Assembly (NCBI GenBank): GCA_030267965.1
Contig: BRYA01000355.1
Span: forward strand, 1-64,000
Origin: Triparma columacea
Taxonomy: Eukaryota; Sar; Bolidophyceae; Parmales; Triparmaceae
DNA length: 64,000 nucleotides
Direction of reading: 5' to 3'
Under the pieces are notes generated by a model. The model was not told the DNA's origin, ran no database searches, and worked only from the letters and a program-made list of their open reading frames with translations. Every line of letters starts with the position of its first letter. Within the stretch, counting starts at the first letter, position 1. Made by a program: the position numbers and the translations under genes. Below are positions 58,038-64,000 of the stretch, one piece after another.

Positions 58038-61000
58038 TTAAATTGTTGACTCGATCTTGAGGAGTTGGATGCCCTTCTCGCTCACGGCATTAGCACTGTG
58101 CTGGCTGACGTTGACTTTGTGCTCTTTCATCATCTTCTTGTACTCATCAAAATCGAGCTGCCCATTTCCATCGACATCGTACTTTTGGAAGAGACTGTCA
58201 ACCTCGCCCTTTGTGACATTTTCGCCAAACTCCTTCTTAAACATGGCGACGACTTCACCCTTGTCGAGCATTCCGTCTCCATCAGCATCGGCACTAGAAA
58301 AGAAGGCTTTGTTTAGGTGTTTCTTCATGACCTTCCTCGACTTGGGGTGAGCCCAAAGTCCGCAGCAGGAGGCAACAATGCAACCGGCAACGGAGATTGC
58401 AGCGATGATGCCTCCTCCGATAGCAGCATAGTAACTCAGGGACCCCTTCTGCAGCCATTCACAGCTTTCCGAGTCTCCAGCGGTGCACTTCTTCTTCATG
58501 ACGACCTCAGTAACAATCATTTCGACGAGACCACATTCTCCATTACCCTGGTCCTCGGTCGCGTCGGCGTAATCAGGGATGCGGGCGATAGGGCACACCG
58601 TGACACTCTCATAGACATCAAGGCACAGCGTCGTGCCATCGATGCTCGCAACTTCAGGCCTTGCAAGGTATTTCTCGTCGCCATCCAGCTCGGCAAAACC
58701 CTTGACAGTGAAATTGCTGTTGATGGTAATGGCAGAATTGGTCTGTACACAAAGAGTTGCGGGAGCTTGTGGATTGATGGGGGCGGTGGTATTGAACATC
58801 ACGCAGTCACCGAGGAGCTGGCCGACAAGGAACCCATTGTCATTCTCCACAACAGTCATGCACGCAGCGGAGTTAAGTCCGCTGTCAACCTCTTCCTCAA
58901 GACGACGCACACCACCCTTCATGGCACGCGTGAGCATGCGGCGTACCTGCTTTGACAAGGACGCAGTTCCAGTATCCTCGCTCGTCTTCGGGATAAAGAG
59001 CTGCTTTGAAGCAGAGATGTCGCTCGTGTACTCTTCAGCATCCTCGTCCACGACAATAGACTCCTTTTTCATCTTGATCTTGGTCGCCATCTCCCTCCCA
59101 GCAGTCTCAGCTGCGTCAGCATAGGCGGTAGTATTAACGAGGCTGACCATGCCACCAAAAATTGCATTGCACTCTCCTTCCTTTGCTCCTTCACCACAGA
59201 CACAAGCAATCTTCTCAATGCTGTCCATCATTCCGTTGTACATGCAGTTCACGTATTCAGCATGGATCTCTTCGCTTAGGGAATCAATCACGCCGCGCAT
59301 CACTTCTTGGAACCTCCACTGGTCAATCTCAGATCCCCAGGTGTTTTTCTTGTCGTAAGAACGTTCGAGCCACACCATGTTCTGCTCAACCGTACCAAAC
59401 TTCCACGTGTTACCGAACCAGGTGTTCACGTATTCCATGCTTTGTCCACACTTGGTGCACTCATCCTCAGGAAGCCTCGAAAAGTCCCAGTCCCCACGCT
59501 TGCACTTCTTTTTGACCTCGCAAGTGGACTCGGTCATCAGAGTGCTAGTCCATACACCCTTGCTGTCAGCGGGACCGCTGACAGCATCGCAATCAGCTTG
59601 ATCCTCAACTTTAAGTAAAACGCATTCATCAGAAGCCCAAAGGTGCTCGATTCCATATTGCCAAGTGTCATACCCAACGACATCATCAGGAAGGTAATCA
59701 TGGCAGTGACTCCAACCATGTTCGATAGTGGCGGGCGCGATGCAAACATATGGTTTATAGTGTTCCTCCTCATTTTCATCGCCCTCAGCCTTGTAATGAT
59801 AAGAGGATCGCAGTCCGCCATCACACCACCCCGCAGCTTCACAGCTCTCCTGATCGCGGCATTTGGCGTGCCCAGATGCCTCACAGACGAGGAGATGTTC
59901 AGCAATTCCGTCAGTAGGGAAAGGTGTCCCGTCCCCTCCGCACTGGTCAGTTTCCATGTTTTCGCAGTTACCCCAAATGTATCCATCTCCAACGCAATTC
60001 GTCTGGTCATTGTCCTTCGAAATAATGCAAACAGGGTCAGACGAGCCAGAGATAGTCTTCCACTCCGTTTCGTCACTGATGTCGCCGCAGTCAGTCTCCG
60101 AGAAGTCATCTCCACCCAACTTGTAGCAGACGCTCCAAGGGACTTCATCACCATTGTTGCGCTTCTCGTCGGCTTTCATCCAGTTCTGTCTGCATCCTAG
60201 GCAGTTCCAGTTGCTGCACTCAGCAGTCTTCGCACACTCTTCAGCGTCAAGGTGAGAACCAAAACTACAAGCTGCGACATAGGGAAGGGAAACAGCAAAA
60301 AATGTTAGGAAGATGTGCGTACAGGGTTAAAGAGGAGGGTCAAATATGCGGCGCAATACTCACTTCCAGCATCACACTTCTCTTCAGTTTCGAACTGTCC
60401 CAAATGGAAGTGCTTCCCACGATGCATCGTGAAACCATCCATCGAGTCTTCACAAAAGTCAATGAAAGCCTGTGTTGCTGTGAGGTCGCCCCACCAGCGA
60501 TGGGATTGAAACCTGCACCTGTTCTGTTGTGTATCAAAGTAAATATCCCAGTCATTACTATTGAGCGCAAGGGTGATGTCACTGTTCTTATTTTCACGTA
60601 CGGCATTACAAGCAGTTTCGTCGGCAACTTCTGAGAGCGGTGCATAGCACATCAACCCTTCGTTTTTGCAAGTATCCGACACAGAATCAGTTTTCTGGGC
60701 AACACTTCCAGCAGGGCAGTGTTCAGTGAGGTATGTCTTGTCGTCATAATCACCATTTCTCCACCTCCACAGCGTGCAAATCTCTACCCATTTGTGGCCG
60801 CCTACATCGGCCTTCGAGTTGTACCAATGAGATTGCCACTTATTCTCCCACCAGTCGCAGCAATCATCATTATCTCCGTCGCACCAAGTGGAGTCACATC
60901 CAGACGTGATGGATTCGCAGCCTTGAGGAGGAACATCTTCAACAACACAAGCCATCTTCTCTGCGAAGCCAGCAGCCTTGCAGCTCGCCTCGGGGTTGCA

Positions 61001-64000
61001 CTCCTCTTGACTGTTAGCCCTTAGTTCGCAAAAGTTGTTCTGATCCCATTCATGGTCCTGTTCCCTGACATAGGCGTTCGTGTTAGGGTTCGACGTAGTC
61101 CCAAAATACTTCTGACACGAGTCCTCAGTCCAGCCACCATCTACTCCGATAGAATTACCATCCGGGTGAGCCCTGCATTCTGATGGGCGAGACTCTTCAT
61201 GACAATCGCTTCCTATCATTTTACCGGTCTCATCAGTCGTGACACCCCCCCAGCACCTTCCACAGAACTTTCCGTTGGTGGTGCCGGTTTCGGCGGCATT
61301 GTAGAGTCTGTCTTTTTCACACTTCGCCTCGTTCCAATCTTCCCATGGGTTGGTGTTGCAGCTCTGTCCTGAGTTTTCACACTTCTCCATGCAGTCTTCT
61401 TCCCCCTCGCACCAATACTTGGTGCATTCATATGTGGTGTCGTCCCAAATTTCGCACTCGCGCCAGTCAGGATTGTATCTCCAGCCATCGGCTCCCAAAC
61501 ACATGGAGCGCCCAGCAACTTGGCTAATTCCTTGTCCAACCAACTGTGGGCTAGCACGGGGGTTTCCATTTGCGAAGAATGCCATCGTTTTCATTCGCGC
61601 CTTCGGTTTGTTTCTGAGTTTATCATTAAGACACTTGGCGAGGAAGGTAGGGTCGTTCGAAGTTTGGCAGTACCTAGTCTTTTCACCAGATGCTGCAGCT
61701 TTGCACGTGCCAGTGTAGCACTCATCGTTCGTGGTGCATTCCTGAGAAGATTTCCACTGACTTTCCCAGCTGCCCATAACAGCGTCTGTGCAGTTTTTCC
61801 CAACGTTGCGGTAAGGGGCGTACGCCTCGATTTTCTTTTCCCTGTCTGCCCCGCAGCCTGTTGCTTGGTCAGTAGACTCTTTTTTGGCCTCAGTGAAGGC
61901 CTTCGCAGCGTATACGGCAGTCGTCAGCTGCCTAACATCGTCAGCGCAGTAAGCGGCGAGGGCAGTGGTGTCCACCTGGGCCTCAGGAACCATGGCAGTT
62001 TGTTCGCGGGGGGCACAGCACATTGTATCACTAAGCTCCCAGTTACAGCAGGGGTCAGATTTCCACGCATCGGTGTCCCAGTCGTGAGTGCACATGGAAG
62101 TTTCAATAGTTCTCGGCTTGTCAACAAAAGTAAGAGCCTGATCGATAAGCGAGGAGCAAGCACCCCAGGAATCGGATCCGAGAATTGGCAGAAGGTTTTC
62201 AGAGGAAGGCGAGATCTTGGAGTACTTGATTTGCCTGGTGGTGGTACGTTGGTGCGCCGCGAGATTTTATTTTTGTGTGGGAGGGGAGATGAGAAACGAG
62301 GGTAGATGAGAAATACAAATTCTGATGAGAAGGGTCCCCCCCCCTCCCCCCCACGACGTTCCAAGCCTTGTCCTCCCTTCTCACTCACCAAAGAGCCTTC
62401 CTCATTTCAAAGGTTTGAAGCTTGATCTCAGGGAGGGAGCAGTCAGGTGTGATGGGCTTGACATTCCTGGTGTCACAGAGGTCACCAACATTAACGCCAT
62501 CCTCGTCCGTAACACCATTAATCCATATTTCGCAGCTTTCCATGGTCGCCATGTTAGGAATAAATCCATCCTTGTTCGCTTTTCCCGTGTCAATGTCAGT
62601 CACTCTCACGACCTTGCCAAACTTCAACTGATTGGCCACAACCGTATCCTTGAAAGACATCTTGGAGTTCATCTCAACCTTGCCAGCAGGGGCAGGGCAC
62701 GATTCAGGCATTACGTAACGGAACTTCTTTGCTGCATCCCACTCATTCGTGTTCTCAGCGTTGTAGTAGTAATCATTGCCATCACTATCAGTTGCGATTG
62801 GAAGAACAGAACACTTGCTGTTCGATTCCCAAAGTTTACTTTCACGAGTTTCGATAAGAGCATCAAGCATGGTCCACTTCTTGTAGGTCAGGTAGATCCC
62901 GTCCCTCGATTTCTCCTTTCCAGTTTTTGGGTCGATATACTTGACGGTAACAGACTCCGTACCATCTCTGACAGTGGGAGGAGCGTATCCATTGATTCTC
63001 CTCATCCAGAAACGGAGGTCCCGGAGGACGTTGAGGTACTCGTTTCCACTCCACCATTCGGCCATATAATGTTCTTGGTAGAACTGTTCTGTGCCAGCCC
63101 TCTTCTGATAAAATCCAGCGGCATACTTCATGAGGCACGAGATGTCAACTCCGTCAACCTCAGTAACTTCAACAAAGTCTTTATCGTTCGGGTTGAACTT
63201 GACCATAGGAACACATGCCTCCTCGACACCATCGCCACCTTTTCTGTGTACGACATTGAAGTCCGAAAAAGGTGAATACCTATCAGATGCAGGAGTTTCA
63301 TGTTGATGCTCCGACTGGAAGGCATGGAACTGGAAGAATTTCGAGAGGGCATCCTCCTCATAAGCTGGCATGATCCAATTTGTGTTGTGCCTCAAGTCGC
63401 CACCATGAGGGTTAACATAGTCGAACGGATCAGTAAGTGCGGTTATGTCAATAGGTTCAATGTCAAGCTCCTCACACATCTCTGCATCCTCGTCGCAGAC
63501 ACACTGTTTGACCATATTGACCATTTCAGTGGACGTAGCCAAGTCTTCGGCCAAGCATTGAGTTTTGATACATCCTTCGATTTCCACAGCTTTAGAGCAA
63601 GTCTGAGGAGCTGCGCCTCCGGCGCAGCTCATCAAGCACATAGGAGCATCTCCTTCTCCTTCTTGGTCGCCACCATCTTGGTCGCTACCATCTTGGTCGC
63701 TACCATCTTGGTCGCTGCTACCGTCGCTGCTACCGTCGCTGCTACCATCTTGGTCGCTGCTACCATCTTGGTCGCTGCTACCATCTTGGTCGCTACCATC
63801 TTGGTCGCTGCTACCATCTTGGTCGCTGCTACCATCTTGGTCGCTGCTACCATCTTGGTCGCTACCATCTTGGTCGCTACCATCTTGGTCGCTACCATCT
63901 TGGTCGAGACCGTCACACTTCTTGTCACAATAGCACTGTCCGAAAGGATCAAGAAAAGCGTTAGCGAGGTCCATTGAATCTTGGTCACAAGCAGCTTTTT
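58038..64000 (-). CDS. Cys-rich single-pass surface protein with cytosolic EF-hands (5' partial, at least 3 exons)
   Basis: Exons visible are >64000-62389, 62234-60364 and 60271-58038 (introns 154 and 92 nt; phases 2 and 1 match). About 1,900 residues are in the window and the frame is still open at its right edge. Most of the protein is an extracellular-type region with many spaced Cys, including WCDGDNDDCCDWW and CEKCENSGQ-like clusters, plus a DQDGS repeat near its visible N-terminal end. A Thr/Val-rich, more regular part lies just before a membrane helix (YYAAIGGGIIAAISVAGCIV, about 58345-58440). The cytosolic tail has two canonical EF-hands, DADGDGMLDKGE and DVDGNGQLDFDE. I do not recognise the ectodomain family. 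A calcium-responsive surface receptor or cell-covering anchor is inference. Confidence 0.78.
63664..63906 (-). repeat. 15/18-bp coding repeat (DQDGS / DQDGSS)
   Basis: About fifteen tandem units encode DQDGS or DQDGSS, with a few reduced to DGSS. The unit resembles a calcium-binding loop core, and its length mix (15 and 18 bp) keeps frame. Copies are nearly identical in DNA. Confidence 0.9.

Noticed and set aside
59643..60200. Plus-strand ORFs of 160-210 residues opposite the EF-hand protein.
   Set aside because: They are frame shadows. The minus strand has consistent Cys spacing, EF-hands and phase-matched introns.

Overview
The window is the left end of a eukaryotic chromosome. It opens with CCCTAA telomere repeats and then carries intron-containing nuclear genes on both strands. 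Introns are short (about 80-270 nt, mostly 80-150) with GTGAG/GTAAG donors, CTAAC-like branch sites, and often a long C-run before the acceptor. Gene content suggests a photosynthetic stramenopile, most likely a Parmales/Triparma-type alga: a signal peptide followed by Phe (heterokont plastid presequence style), a REJ/polycystin-like giant protein, XK-like and START-like multidomain proteins, and bacterial-type organelle GTPases. The organism call is inference; no rRNA or organelle marker is present. Exon joins below were worked out by hand from splice sites and reading phase. Every complete multi-exon model gives a total length divisible by three, except the NAA10-like gene, whose 5' end is unresolved.

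Layout. 1-900: telomere and an 18-bp subtelomeric satellite. 902-11671 (-): a very large gene whose 5' third is a tandem array of eleven mini-exons (33 or 45 nt, all phase 1-1), spliced in frame to a 7.4-kb exon encoding START-like domains and a duplicated membrane module. Several of its introns carry a 24-bp minisatellite. 12.5-20.2 kb: a secretory/plastid-type protein, an Sfi1-like coiled-coil protein, and a calcium-regulated lysophospholipid acyltransferase. 20.2-21 kb: an AT-rich island. 21-25.3 kb: an ankyrin-WW protein, a RING E3 ligase, and a NAA10-like acetyltransferase. 25.7-36 kb: a repeat-rich coiled-coil protein, a beta-propeller/PDZ-like protein, an Obg GTPase, and a small membrane protein. 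36.3-41.5 kb (-): a RAD54 translocase fused to a bromodomain, an acidic region and a RanBP2-type zinc finger. 41.9-52.8 kb (+): a 3,502-residue LamG/Cys-rich/REJ/GPS membrane protein. 53-57.7 kb: EngB GTPase, Spt4, a Myb/SANT protein, and a carnosine N-methyltransferase-like enzyme. 58-64 kb (-): the 3' part of a Cys-rich single-pass protein with cytosolic EF-hands, running off the window.

The genes do not form a pathway. Two themes recur: housekeeping nuclear and organellar genes (RAD54, SPT4, NAA10, OBG, ENGB), and very large surface or membrane proteins that grow by internal repetition. The most unusual feature is the mini-exon array at 8.4-11.7 kb, where a protein repeat has expanded by duplicating exon plus intron units.
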